From: CAVWDU01 sp963840725
GTDB lineage: Bacteria > Pseudomonadota > Gammaproteobacteria > Pseudomonadales > Halieaceae
Assembly: GCA_963840725.1 (NCBI GenBank)
Contig: CAWIZY010000016.1
Span: forward strand, 682,001-746,000
Direction of reading: 5' to 3'
Length of the DNA stretch: 64,000 bases
Below are positions 18,134 through 26,958 of this stretch, in pieces (within the stretch, counting starts at the first letter, position 1; every line of letters begins with the position of its first letter). A program made the position numbers and the translations under genes. The notes below the pieces were generated by a model that did not search any database, was not told where the DNA came from, and saw nothing but the letters and a program-made list of their open reading frames with translations.

Positions 18134-18658
18134 ATGCGAACAAGTGAAACCATCACTACGAGTCTGCGGCGTGTTTTTTTTATCCTCCTGCTCGCGCTGG
18201 TCACGACTGCCAACACCCGGATGGTGATAGCCGATCAGATAGGGTCGGTAGACACCCGGTTCCGCTTCCTGACCCCCGATGACAGTATTCGGGTGGATGT
18301 TTTTGATGACCCCAGGATTGCCGGCGTGTCTTGCTATATTAGCCGCGCCCAGACGGGCGGCGTATCCGGCGCCATGGGGCTAGCCGAGGACAGCTCTGAT
18401 GCATCTATTGATTGCCGCCTGACCGGCCCGGTCGAACTTCTCAAACCCATAAAAAACGGGGAGCGGGTGTTCACCGAACGTCGCTCATTGATTTTCAAAC
18501 AATTGCAGGTGGTGCGCTATTGCGACGCCAAACGCAACGTGCTCGTTTACCTGGCGTACAGTGACCGGCTGATAGAGGGTTCACCGCAGAACTCCGTGTC
18601 GTCCGTGCCACTGTTTCAGTCCAGCCCCAAAAAACACTGCAAGGATTTCAGCGGCTGA
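18134..18658 (+). CDS. creA: CreA family periplasmic protein
   Basis: About 174 residues from the ATG at 18134, which has GAGG 10 nt upstream; an ATG at 18089 has none. A signal peptide (FFILLLALVTTANTRMVIA) precedes the CreA domain, recognised by 'IGSVDTRF....DSI.V..FDDP.I.GVSCYISRA.TGG..G..GLAED.S.ASI.CR..GP' and the later 'FKQ..VVR..D..RN.LVYL.YSD.L..GSP'. CreA is a conserved periplasmic protein of unknown function. It lies 60 bp after the permease and may be co-transcribed. Confidence 0.92.
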   Translation: MRTSETITTSLRRVFFILLLALVTTANTRMVIADQIGSVDTRFRFLTPDDSIRVDVFDDPRIAGVSCYISRAQTGGVSGAMGLAEDSSDASIDCRLTGPVELLKPIKNGERVFTERRSLIFKQLQVVRYCDAKRNVLVYLAYSDRLIEGSPQNSVSSVPLFQSSPKKHCKDFSG

Positions 18659-18660
18659 TT

Positions 18661-18730
18661 GCGGGCCACCCGAATGCGGGCCACTCGAATGCGGGCCACT
18701 CGAATGCGGGCCACCCGAATGCGGGCCACC
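18661..18730. repeat. 15-bp tandem repeat between creA and the BLUF gene
   Basis: Four full copies and one partial copy of GCGGGCCACCCGAAT (C/T variation at one position) follow the creA stop within 3 bp and lie between two convergent genes. Confidence 0.9.
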
Positions 18731-18755
18731 AGAGCTCGCCGTTACACCGCTGTGC

Positions 18756-19235
18756 TTAGCCCAGGCCCTTGAACAGCAACATCAGGCGCCGGGTCTGGCT
18801 GAGACGCTTCAATACGGTACGCGAGTCATCGGCTTCGTTGAGAAAGTTGGAGAAGCCGGGCAGCAGGGTGACATCTACATCATCCAGCTCCAGAAAACCC
18901 ATTTGCCAGTCAGTAAACTCGCGCTCTTCGATAGCCGAGTTTGTCAGCACTTCAACACGCTGGTGACGCGGGTCTTCTTTAATCCGGGCAAACAGATTCA
19001 TCACCGCCTGTTTCTCGCCCTCAATGACCTGCAGAAATGAGTCTTCCCTGTGCAGCAATACGCCGGTGATGTCGTGCTCCTGATTGCGCTCACGGGCACA
19101 GTTAAGCACATCAATCAGTTCCGAACTGCTCATTCTGGAAGTCTGGGTGCTGGCATAGGTGATGCGAAAGAGTTCTTCGCCGGCAGGCTTGATTGCAGAA
19201 TCGACAGGCATACGACCTTCCGCTGAATTTATCAT
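18756..19235 (-). CDS. BLUF-domain blue-light photoreceptor
   Basis: 159 residues forming a single, stand-alone BLUF domain (FAD, blue-light sensing). All key residues are in place by alignment with AppA: Tyr27 (Tyr21), Asn51 (Asn45), Gln69 in FLQVIEG (Gln63), Trp110 and Met112 in DWQMGF (Trp104/Met106). No output domain is attached beyond about 40 C-terminal residues, so it should signal by protein-protein contact. It is divergent from acsF, with shared upstream DNA, which suggests a role in light control of pigment genes (inference). Confidence 0.93.
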   Translation of the reverse strand: MINSAEGRMPVDSAIKPAGEELFRITYASTQTSRMSSSELIDVLNCARERNQEHDITGVLLHREDSFLQVIEGEKQAVMNLFARIKEDPRHQRVEVLTNSAIEEREFTDWQMGFLELDDVDVTLLPGFSNFLNEADDSRTVLKRLSQTRRLMLLFKGLG

Positions 19236-19320
19236 AGGCAGTAGGTCCTTTCGTTACCGTCGGCGATTCCAGCCGTAGATGGATCAACTTTGCCGAAATG
19301 CGCCTTGAGATTCCAAGTAT

Positions 19321-19363
19321 AGACAAGTATACTTGACATGTAAATTGTAAGTTAAAGTTGACG
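19321..19363 (+). promoter_or_regulatory. Degenerate pair of PpsR-type boxes upstream of acsF
   Basis: An AGA-N12-ACA site (19321-19338, centred on the perfect palindrome CAAGTATACTTG) and a TGT-N12-ACG site (19346-19363) are 25 bp apart. Each departs from the TGT-N12-ACA consensus, but the spacing equals that of the crtI pair and both loci share TATACTTGAC. They lie between the BLUF gene and acsF. Confidence 0.4.
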
Positions 19364-19423
19364 GCACACCCCGATGATATTTCCCCGGTGTGGTCGCGAC
19401 GATATCAGCAAGGGAAACCCATC

Positions 19424-20503
19424 ATGAATGATCTCGCTGCAAGCGCTAATGCCATTGACACTGCACCCATCGATACCACGGCACAGGCGGTCAAAGACCA
19501 ACTCCTATCACCCAGATTCTACCGGACTAACTACGAAGCGCTCAACGGTATTGATGTCTCTCCGGTCAGACAGGAATGGGACCTGATGATGGCAGAATAC
19601 GAACGCGATGCGAATCATTCACATTTCCGTCAGATAGTTGACTACGATGCGGAAATGCATGATTTAACGCCGGAACTCAGGGAAGAGTTCATAGACTTCC
19701 TCGTCAGTTCCATCACCTCCGAATACTCCGGCTGCGTGCTCTACAACGAGATGAAGAAGAACGTTGAAAATCCCGATATTGAAGCCCTGATGGGTTACCT
19801 GGCACGGGACGAATCTCGCCACGCCGGCTTTATCAACCGGGCACTGAAACACCTTGGGGTAGCAGTCGACCTTGGATTTCTCAAGCGCAGCAAAAATTAC
19901 ACGTATTTCCGTCCCAAGTTCATTTACTACGCGACCTATCTGTCAGAAAAAATCGGCTATGCACGCTACATCACTATCTACCGGCACCTGGAGCGTCATC
20001 CGGAGCTGTGCTTCCACCCGATTTTCCGCTGGTTCCTGGAATGGTGCAACGACGAGTACCGCCATGGTGAATCCATTGCCTTGATGATGAAATCGCAACC
20101 AAAACTGCTCGAGGGGCACAACAAACTGTGGATAAGGTTTTTCCTGCTGGCGGTGTACTCGACCATGTACGTCCGTGACCATTCTCGCCCGCAGCTCTAC
20201 CAGGCGCTGGGAATGGACATCACCGAGTACGACTACAAAGTGTTTGATATCACGACTGAAATCACCCGACAGATTTTCCCGATGACGCTCAATACAGATG
20301 ACCCGCGATTCCGCAAGGGACTGGAGAATCTGCGCAAGCTCAACCTGAAACTCACCGCGATCGGTGACACCAGAAATCCGCTGAAATTGCTCAAGAAGGC
20401 TGGCCTGTCAGTGGCTGCAGCGGGGGTATTTGCCCGGCTCTATCTGCTGCCCACACAGCCCAATGAAATTCCGGAGCAAACCCGGATGGCGCCCGCCTGG
20501 TAG
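19424..20503 (+). CDS. acsF: Mg-protoporphyrin IX monomethyl ester (oxidative) cyclase AcsF
   Basis: 359 residues from the ATG at 19424 (AGGGA upstream). The enzyme is the aerobic, di-iron cyclase that forms ring E of (bacterio)chlorophyll. Di-iron motifs are visible: EYSGCVLYNEMKK, ARDESRHAGF and DEYRHGES. The oxygen-dependent enzyme fits an aerobic lifestyle; no bchE is seen in the window. acsF commonly lies between puhE and hemN; here it stands apart beside a BLUF gene. Confidence 0.96.
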   Translation: MNDLAASANAIDTAPIDTTAQAVKDQLLSPRFYRTNYEALNGIDVSPVRQEWDLMMAEYERDANHSHFRQIVDYDAEMHDLTPELREEFIDFLVSSITSEYSGCVLYNEMKKNVENPDIEALMGYLARDESRHAGFINRALKHLGVAVDLGFLKRSKNYTYFRPKFIYYATYLSEKIGYARYITIYRHLERHPELCFHPIFRWFLEWCNDEYRHGESIALMMKSQPKLLEGHNKLWIRFFLLAVYSTMYVRDHSRPQLYQALGMDITEYDYKVFDITTEITRQIFPMTLNTDDPRFRKGLENLRKLNLKLTAIGDTRNPLKLLKKAGLSVAAAGVFARLYLLPTQPNEIPEQTRMAPAW

Positions 20504-20552
20504 ACGCTGCAAGACCTCCTCTACCCGCGACTTACAGAAGCTCTCTTCCGGA

Positions 20553-20574
20553 AGCACCCGGCAGGGGGCTTTTT
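20553..20574 (+). terminator. Rho-independent terminator of acsF
   Basis: The stem AGCACCC / GGGGGCT has one mismatch, a 4-nt loop and five T, about 50 bp past the acsF stop and just before the convergent small membrane gene. Confidence 0.7.
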
Positions 20575-20578
20575 CGCC

Positions 20579-20893
20579 TTAATCACCCGCTTCTTTTCCC
20601 TCATTTACCACCAGGCGGCCGACACGGCCTCGTCTCCAGCGCCGAAAGAGATCAACAAGATGGGCCAATAGTGCGGCGGTCAGCGCCACAGCTATCATTG
20701 CCCAGGGCGCATTCGTCAATGCCAGCCGTAAAGCAGCCAGCAGCGCAGCACCGGCAATCAGGTTTGGTAACAATTCGCCCAGGCGCAGCGAACTTCCCGA
20801 GCGCGGGAGCCAGAGGTATAGCAGGAGAATCTCGGCGGCAACAGCCAGGAGAATGAGATCGATCAGCCGACCGGATGCAATCAGTTCCGCCAC
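20579..20893 (-). CDS. Small three-helix membrane protein downstream of bchP
   Basis: About 104 residues from a GTG at 20893. Three hydrophobic segments are clear (LIDLILLAVAAEILLLYLWL, LPNLIAGAALLAALRLALT, WAMIAVALTAALLAHLVDLF), followed by a basic tail RRWRRGR. I do not recognise a family. The frame is open upstream to an ATG at 20995 inside bchP, so the start is uncertain. Position at the end of the bchG-pucC-bchP unit suggests co-transcription and perhaps a role in pigment-protein assembly, which is inference. Confidence 0.6.
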   Translation of the reverse strand: MAELIASGRLIDLILLAVAAEILLLYLWLPRSGSSLRLGELLPNLIAGAALLAALRLALTNAPWAMIAVALTAALLAHLVDLFRRWRRGRVGRLVVNEGKEAGD

Positions 20894-20939
20894 AGCATCA
20901 AGCCGGCCAAATGTGAAGTGGTCGAAGCTGGCGAGATGC

Positions 20940-22139
20940 TCAGGCCCTGGCAATTCCCAGCAGGTGCGCGAGGTCCTTGAAGAAAATCCGCGCATGGGCC
21001 GCCGGGCGGGCCTTCACCAGCTTCTTCTGGGTATAGGCTTGCCAGGTCAGGAATTGCACATCGGGGTCTTTGCAAATGGTCACGAAGCGTTCGCGGCGTT
21101 TATCACTGGAATACCAGAAGCGCTGCATAATGCCCAGTACCCAGAAAACCCGGCCATGCTCGCGCAAAAAGCGCTTGCGAGCCTTGAGCAGCGCCTTGGC
21201 ATCGCCAGTGAGCAGGTACTCAGCCACCGCATCGGCCGCTAGCTGGCCGCCCAGCATGGCGTAGTAGATGCCTTCACCGGACGCAGGAGCCACCACGCCG
21301 GCCGCATCGCCCGCCAGCAGCACATTGCGACCATCGTCCCAACGCTTCAGCGGCTTGAGCGGAATGGGTGCGCCCTCCCGCCGAACGATGGCAGACTTGT
21401 CCAGCCCTACCAATGAGCGCAACTTGCTCACCGAGTCCTGTACCGAGAAATCCTTATGTGCACTGCCCACACCGATACTGGCAGTTCCGCCGTGGGGAAA
21501 AACCCAGGCGTAGAAATCCGGGGATAACCTGCCCTGGTACCAGACATCACAACGACTGGCATCAAAATCAGCACCCTCGGAAGGGGATGGTGCATCGACT
21601 ATCTCGTGATAGGCAAATACACACTTCAATTTGTCGGCACCAGGCACACACTGCTTGCCCACTTGAGAGGTTGCCCCGTCAGCCCCGATCACAGTTTTGG
21701 CAGTCACCCGGACTTCCTCACCGTTCTGCTGCTTATCCCGATAGAAGAGGTCTACCCTGCCGTCTTCACGATGCTCGAGCCGCTTGAAGGTGCCGTTCCG
21801 CAATTCCGCTCCGCGGCGCTGGGCACGCTCCCGCAGCCAGGGATCAAAGCTCTTGCGATCGACCATCCCCACGTAGGTGCCGGCAACAGGCATATCCACT
21901 TTCTGCCCCTTGGGTGAAATCATCCGTGCGGATTTTATTTTAGCCACCAGCAAGTCCTGAGGGATATCGAAGTCCTCAATCAGCCGCGGCGGAATCGCGC
22001 CGCCGCAGGGTTTTATCCGAAAACCCCGCTCCAGCAACAGCACCTTTAAACCCTTCTTGGCCAATTCGCCCGCCGCGGTAGCACCAGAGGGGCCGCCACC
22101 GACGACAACTGTGTCGTATTCCTGCACTGTATTCTGCAT
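20940..22139 (-). CDS. bchP: Geranylgeranyl diphosphate/bacteriochlorophyll reductase BchP
   Basis: 399 residues. The FAD-binding motif VVVGGGPSGATAAGELAKKG is at the N-terminus, followed by the family's 'KPCGGAIPPRLI' and 'RKSFDPWLRERA' blocks and 'DGRNVLLAGDAAGVVAPASGEGIYYA'. The enzyme reduces the geranylgeranyl tail to phytyl in bacteriochlorophyll a. It is 6 bp downstream of the pucC-like gene in the bchG-pucC-bchP unit. Confidence 0.95.
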   Translation of the reverse strand: MQNTVQEYDTVVVGGGPSGATAAGELAKKGLKVLLLERGFRIKPCGGAIPPRLIEDFDIPQDLLVAKIKSARMISPKGQKVDMPVAGTYVGMVDRKSFDPWLRERAQRRGAELRNGTFKRLEHREDGRVDLFYRDKQQNGEEVRVTAKTVIGADGATSQVGKQCVPGADKLKCVFAYHEIVDAPSPSEGADFDASRCDVWYQGRLSPDFYAWVFPHGGTASIGVGSAHKDFSVQDSVSKLRSLVGLDKSAIVRREGAPIPLKPLKRWDDGRNVLLAGDAAGVVAPASGEGIYYAMLGGQLAADAVAEYLLTGDAKALLKARKRFLREHGRVFWVLGIMQRFWYSSDKRRERFVTICKDPDVQFLTWQAYTQKKLVKARPAAHARIFFKDLAHLLGIARA

Positions 22140-22145
22140 GGTCTG

Positions 22146-23549
22146 TTACCTGTCTTGAAAAACGCTAGTCATGGCTACTTCACCAAAACTCGGAGCCGGA
22201 CGCCCATCGGACGCGGCACTGTCTGAATCACTGGCAGCACTCTCCGTGCGGTCAGCGATACTCTGGGAACGAATCGTGGTGCCCAGCCAGGCTGCCACAA
22301 AAAATAACGCCGCCTCGGCGCTGAATACAGTGGCGTATGCCGTGGCCGGGTCGGTGGCGAAATGACGTGTAATATCGATAGCGACCGTGCCCAGGAACCC
22401 GCCCAGAGCAAAAGCAATTGCCTGCGCTGCGCCCCAAAGGCCCATGCGCAAACCCTCCCTCTTGGCCTTGCCATGGCCCGCCAGCGTCATCATCGATGCA
22501 ATCGCTGCAACAGCAAACACACCATTGGAAAGACCCAACACAAAGACGTTGGCGGTCAGCGGCCACTCGGCACTGGCGCTGCCGCCCACGGCAATACCAA
22601 ACAAGGCGAGTCCTGAAGCCACGCAACCGCCGATCGTCCAAAGACGCAGCGCCGACGGGGTAGCAGAGCGCAACAGGGAACCACTGGCGGCTACCAGGAG
22701 CATACCCAGCAGTACGCCACCATGCTGAACTCCGGCCAACTGGGTGGATTCGCCCGGTGTCATGCCAAATACCATGCCCGCATAGGGCTCAAGAATCAGG
22801 TCCTGAGCGCTATAGGCGACCATGGACACGAACACGAAAATGGTAAAATTGCGCGCCTCTCGCTCCTGCCAGATATCTCTCAATGCGGCGCCAAATTTTG
22901 GCATTGCGTCGGCGCTCTCACCCGCGTCCCACTCTCCGGCCTGCACCTGTATTGGCTGACCCTCGATACCGCGCAACGCGAGCAAGGTGACCACCACCGC
23001 GCAGATGGAGACTACCGACGTCACCTCGATCAGGCGCAGCGGTGAGAAAGGATCCAGAAAATGCCCTGCTATACCGGCAGTCAGCGCAAAGCCTGCGATC
23101 ATCATGATCCAGACGATGGCCGCGGCGGCGGGGCGCCGGTCGGTGGCAACTCGCTTGGCGAGCAGCACCAGTAAAGAGGTACCGGCGGCGCCGGCACCCA
23201 GACCGATCATAATAAACGCCACCACGGCAACAGCAGTGCCCGTTGCGGTGGACTGACTCATCAAGGCGGTGGCAACCGAGGCGAGCACCCCCCCCGCTGC
23301 CAGAACCAGCATGCCGCCGATAATCCAGGGGGTGCGCCGGCCCCCGCGGTCAGAGCCGTAGCCAAATCGGGGCCGGCTCATCTGCACAAAATGATGCAGA
23401 GCCACCAGAAAGCCCGGCAGCATGGCAGGCAAAGCCAGTTCTACCACCATCACCCGATTGATCGTTGAGGTGGTCAGCACGATAATGGCACCGAGGGAGG
23501 TTTGCACCAGCCCCAAACGGAAAATAGCCAGCCAGGTCAGATCTTTCAT
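22146..23549 (-). CDS. PucC/LhaA-family major facilitator (bchG-bchP intergenic carrier)
   Basis: 467 residues with about twelve transmembrane helices. It belongs to the BCH/PucC branch of the major facilitator superfamily, recognised by 'RLGLVQTSLGAIIVLTTSTINRVMVVEL', 'SRPRFGYGSDRGGRRTPWI' and 'QDLILEPYAG..FGMTPGEST'. The ATG at 23549 overlaps the bchG stop (ATGA). The equivalent gene between bchG and bchP in purple bacteria ('orf428'-type) is thought to move or deliver bacteriochlorophyll for antenna assembly. It is a paralogue of lhaA at 31749. Confidence 0.92.
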   Translation of the reverse strand: MKDLTWLAIFRLGLVQTSLGAIIVLTTSTINRVMVVELALPAMLPGFLVALHHFVQMSRPRFGYGSDRGGRRTPWIIGGMLVLAAGGVLASVATALMSQSTATGTAVAVVAFIMIGLGAGAAGTSLLVLLAKRVATDRRPAAAAIVWIMMIAGFALTAGIAGHFLDPFSPLRLIEVTSVVSICAVVVTLLALRGIEGQPIQVQAGEWDAGESADAMPKFGAALRDIWQEREARNFTIFVFVSMVAYSAQDLILEPYAGMVFGMTPGESTQLAGVQHGGVLLGMLLVAASGSLLRSATPSALRLWTIGGCVASGLALFGIAVGGSASAEWPLTANVFVLGLSNGVFAVAAIASMMTLAGHGKAKREGLRMGLWGAAQAIAFALGGFLGTVAIDITRHFATDPATAYATVFSAEAALFFVAAWLGTTIRSQSIADRTESAASDSDSAASDGRPAPSFGEVAMTSVFQDR

Positions 23550-24463
23550 TGCCATACCCCGGGCAGCGATCGGACCGCAAAAGCACTGGCCAGCATACCC
23601 AGTACATACAGCGTTACCCCGGTGGCGTTATACCAGGGTGCCAGGGCGCGCGGGTCCTTGAGCAATCGCTTCATCGCCGCCAGCTGCAGCAGCAGCACGG
23701 CAGCGACCACCCCCGCAAACAGTGGCAGGCCCCAACTCACCAGCAACCCGATAACCACCACCTGGGGTATAGCCATCACCGCACAGGCAAATCGGGCGGC
23801 GCGATGGGGACCCAGTTGCACCGGCAGTGAACGGATGCCCATCTGATGGTCCCCCTCCAGTGCCTTGAAATCGTTGAGTGTCATAATACCGTGTGCCCCG
23901 AGGCTATAGAGCGCCGCGAGGATCAGGATCTGCCAGGACGGCATAGCCCCACCCAACATGACGGCTGCGCCAGTCACCCAGGCCAGACCCTCATAGGAAA
24001 TACCCACCGCCAGGTTACCCCACCAGCCGTTCTGCTTCAGGCGCAGCGGTGGTGCACTGTATGCCCAGGCCAGCAGCAGACCCAGCACGGTCGCAGCACC
24101 GACCACCGGGCCCAGGGCCAAACCGACCGCCAATGCCAGCAGGCTCCAGACAATCGCGTAATAGAACCCCCAATCTCCCGGCACGCGGCCTGAGGGAATT
24201 GGCCGGTCGGGCTCATTGATCGCATCAACCTCCCGGTCAAACCAGTCGTTTACCACCTGACTGGCCCCGCACAGAAGCGGCCCCGCCAGCAAAACACCAA
24301 CCGCGACCACCCAGGGTTGTTCGGTAATCGGCCGGCCAGAGGAGACCACTCCGCAGCCGAATGCCCACATGGGCGGAAACCAGGTAACAGGTTTGAGCAA
24401 TTGCAGCAGCGCCGGCAACTCCGGCCGACCACGCACTGCGGGGGCTAAGGTATCGTGATCCAT
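23546..24463 (-). CDS. bchG: Bacteriochlorophyll a synthase BchG
   Basis: 305 residues of the UbiA prenyltransferase superfamily, with the first Asp-rich motif in 'NDWFDREVDAINEPDRPIPSGR' and the second in 'NDFKALEGDHQMGIRSLPVQLG', both specific for (bacterio)chlorophyll synthases. It attaches the geranylgeranyl (or phytyl) tail to bacteriochlorophyllide a in the membrane. First gene of the bchG-pucC-bchP unit; a pair of PpsR-type boxes lies just upstream. Confidence 0.96.
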   Translation of the reverse strand: MDHDTLAPAVRGRPELPALLQLLKPVTWFPPMWAFGCGVVSSGRPITEQPWVVAVGVLLAGPLLCGASQVVNDWFDREVDAINEPDRPIPSGRVPGDWGFYYAIVWSLLALAVGLALGPVVGAATVLGLLLAWAYSAPPLRLKQNGWWGNLAVGISYEGLAWVTGAAVMLGGAMPSWQILILAALYSLGAHGIMTLNDFKALEGDHQMGIRSLPVQLGPHRAARFACAVMAIPQVVVIGLLVSWGLPLFAGVVAAVLLLQLAAMKRLLKDPRALAPWYNATGVTLYVLGMLASAFAVRSLPGVWQ

Positions 24464-24466
24464 ACG

Positions 24467-24510
24467 TGTAATATATATTTAACTCTACAGGGTGTCAATC
24501 AAACTGGACA
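24467..24510 (-). promoter_or_regulatory. PpsR-type box pair upstream of bchG
   Basis: TGT-N12-ACT at 24467-24484 and a perfect TGT-N12-ACA at 24493-24510, start to start 26 bp. The first begins 4 bp upstream of the bchG start codon. TGT-N12-ACA is the known binding pattern of PpsR/CrtJ. Confidence 0.65.
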
Positions 24511-24772
24511 GCAGACTGCAGCCGCTCTTGAAAGTGGAGCCTGACAGCAGAACCCGGGCCGCCAGCAGCCCCCCAATGCAACGCCCGCAGGCATGTGCGA
24601 CCAGGCTCAAAGACGCGGCAGTCGGATCAAGATCGCAGCATACCGGCGGGCCTACGGAGACGTCGAACCGAGGTTCAGCAACCCATCACCGCACTGGCCG
24701 GGGCATGCCGGGTAGCGGTGCCAGGGCGCCGCTGAGCAATGGCAATCGCGCTCAACGGAGTTGAGAGATGCC
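24511..24772. other. Spacer between bchG and ppsR with no recognised gene
   Basis: Beyond the box pair, this stretch of about 260 bp holds no convincing reading frame; it separates the ppsR stop from the bchG promoter. Confidence 0.5.
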
Positions 24773-26209
24773 CTAGTCTGTTTCCTCGGCAACGCTACCA
24801 ATGCTGTAGCGACGCAATTTGGCATACAGGCTTTGCCGGCTCAGGCCCAGCAGCTCTGCCGCCGAAGCGCGGTTGTCATGGGTCAGACCCAGCGCCGCTT
24901 CGATACACAAGGCCTCGATAATGTCGGTCGACTCACGGACCAGTTCCTTGAGAGGCACCCGCCCTACCCGCTGGGTAATCTGCTCAATAGAGCGCGGCAA
25001 CTGACCGTCGGCCTGGTGCTTGTCATCAATTCGCCTCCCCACATCGCGAATAAAAAATGCAAACACCTGCCCTCCGCTCTCCGCCATATTGCAGGCAGAA
25101 ATCTCCACCTCAGCCAAAGTGCCCAGCTCGCCCTGAATGGTGGTGCTGAACAACTTGATGACACTGTTGCGGCGCAGGTTGGTCAGCAGCACACTGAGAT
25201 CCACCCCTGACCGACCCAACCAGCGGTCGGCCGGCTGCCCCAGCGCCTGATCCTCGGATAAGAGCTGTGCCAGGTCTAGAAATGCGCGATTTGCAGCAAT
25301 GATACGGCCATCGTCATCGGTTACCATCACCGCATCAGGGGCCCGGCGCAGCGTTTCCTGCATATAAAAGGGGCTTGCCCGGCCACAGACTGCACCCCGG
25401 AGCCCACGGTGGCAACCGCCAGGCGAATCAGGAACCGGGTCTTCGGAGCCCTGGCGCAAGTAGCTGGCGGATACGTTAAAAGAGCGCTTTCCGTCGGCGG
25501 AGCCCGCCCCCTGTATTGAGCCCTTACTGATTGACCTGGCCTCTGCCATCAACCCACGGACCGCGTTTTCTCCGGCGCTGTCGAAGCCCAGCGGAAATGG
25601 CTTGCCAACAATAGACTGACCATCTGTCGCGAGCAGCTTGCTCGCCTCCGGGTTAGCCTCGATGACCCGCCCACTCTCACCTTCCACCACGATAATCGCG
25701 TCGCTGACCATCTCGAATAGTCGTCGGTAGCGGGTTTCGATCTGGCGTAGCCGCCAGTAATCCTGCTCCAGCGCCTGCTGGGCATTCATCAATTGCTGGC
25801 GTAAATTGGCGGTAGGACGCATATCCTGACCCAGAGCGAGAATATTATTGCTCTGGGGCTGCAGGCATATAGCCCGGTATTGAACCAGCAGTTCGGCGCC
25901 ATCAGGGAGTACGTGGGTCAGATCGCGGATAACCGGTGCGCCAGGGGATGCGGCGGCCAACTCCAGTAGTTCTGCTGTACGACTGCGGCTGTCCAGGGTA
26001 ACCGTAGAAGCGAGTTCCAGGCCCACCCAGCTATCGTTAACCGCGTCGCTTAGCTCTTCACTACTGACGGACACTTCGATGACTTTCCCGTCTGCGTCCA
26101 GCAGCAGAGAGAAAGTCGGCCATCGTATTGAGGAGCTGGGCCGCGGCGGTGGAATCCAGATTTACAAGCACACGGTCGAATCCATTTAAGAGTGGTCGGT
26201 CTTCGTCAT
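24773..26209 (-). CDS. ppsR: PpsR/CrtJ redox-light transcriptional repressor, with frame disruptions
   Basis: The continuous frame is 24773-26074 (433 residues): two PAS domains and a C-terminal Fis-type helix-turn-helix (AAELLGLSRQSLYAKLRRYS). PpsR represses bch, crt and puf genes at TGT-N12-ACA sites under oxygen. The frame is damaged. Between about 25373 and 25437 some 21 codons are read out of frame; the alternate frame gives a PAS-like strand (RFLIRLAVATVGSG), so two opposite 1-nt changes are implied. A further shift at about 26107-26112 separates the present start from an upstream N-terminus (LDSTAAAQLLNTMADF) that joins LLLDADGKVIEV in the other frame. The start given is an ATG that would need one more frame correction. 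Confidence 0.85.
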
Positions 26210-26312
26210 CCTTAACTGCATCGACGGGACCAGAAATAGCAGCGACTGCTCAGCAGCAATTCACTAACCTGTTGTGGGCTCTTTGGGTCATTAAAGGAAA
26301 GATAACCGGTAT

Positions 26313-26356
26313 TGTCAAATTTATTAGACTAATTATAGTGTAAAGTAATCTTGACA
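26313..26356 (+). promoter_or_regulatory. PpsR-type box pair between ppsR and bchF
   Basis: TGT-N12-ACT (26313-26330) and a perfect TGT-N12-ACA (26339-26356), start to start 26 bp. They lie in the divergent region of ppsR and bchF and may serve both autoregulation and control of the bchF-N-B-L-M-puh unit. Confidence 0.7.
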
Positions 26357-26429
26357 TCCGATAACCCGCAGGCTAGATTTATTCCGACTTAAAGACTCCA
26401 AGCCCGCGTTGAAAAAACAGGCACACCCC

Positions 26430-26958
26430 ATGACAAAGTCGACGCGCAACGCGCCCTCTATATACCCCGGAACAGCGCCAGCGAAGGGATGCAACCCCCT
26501 GGACCCTGGTCCAAGGGATTCTCGCGCCGCTGCAGTTTCTGGTTTTTGCAATCAGTCTCGGTGCTCGTTTGCACGTTTCTGACCACTGGCGAGTATTCAC
26601 CGCCGCCACGGTGTCTATTGTTCTGAAAACACTGCTTCTCTACACCATCATGATCACGGGTGCGATCTGGGAAAAGGAAGTCTTCGGACAATACCTGTTT
26701 GCACCCGCGTTTTACTGGGAAGACGTGTTCAGCATGCTGGTCATTGCACTCCATACAGCCTACCTCGTCGCACTGCTGTTTGACCTGGCATCGCCCCGGG
26801 GACAAATGCTGTTGGCGCTCGCCGCTTACGGGACTTACGTCATCAATGCGACCCAGTTCCTGCTGAAACTGCGCCAGGCGCGACTCGCCATGGCTTCGGA
26901 ACCCGCCGTGATGGCCGGAGTAGCGAGACACATGAATGAGCGCCGTACTGGTCTCTGA
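26430..26958 (+). CDS. bchF: 3-vinyl bacteriochlorophyllide hydratase BchF (start region out of frame)
   Basis: The conserved protein starts at LYTPEQRQRRDATPW near 26458 and runs in one frame through GAIWEKEVFG and APAFYWEDVFSMLVIALHTAYL to 26958. This is the full conserved BchF, which hydrates the C3-vinyl group in bacteriochlorophyll a synthesis. The only suitable ATG (26430, MTKSTRNAP) is one base out of frame, and in the BchF frame a TGA stands at 26431. A 1-nt indel between 26433 and 26457 is therefore likely; otherwise initiation would have to use TTG 26569 and lose about 40 conserved residues. Confidence 0.88.
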
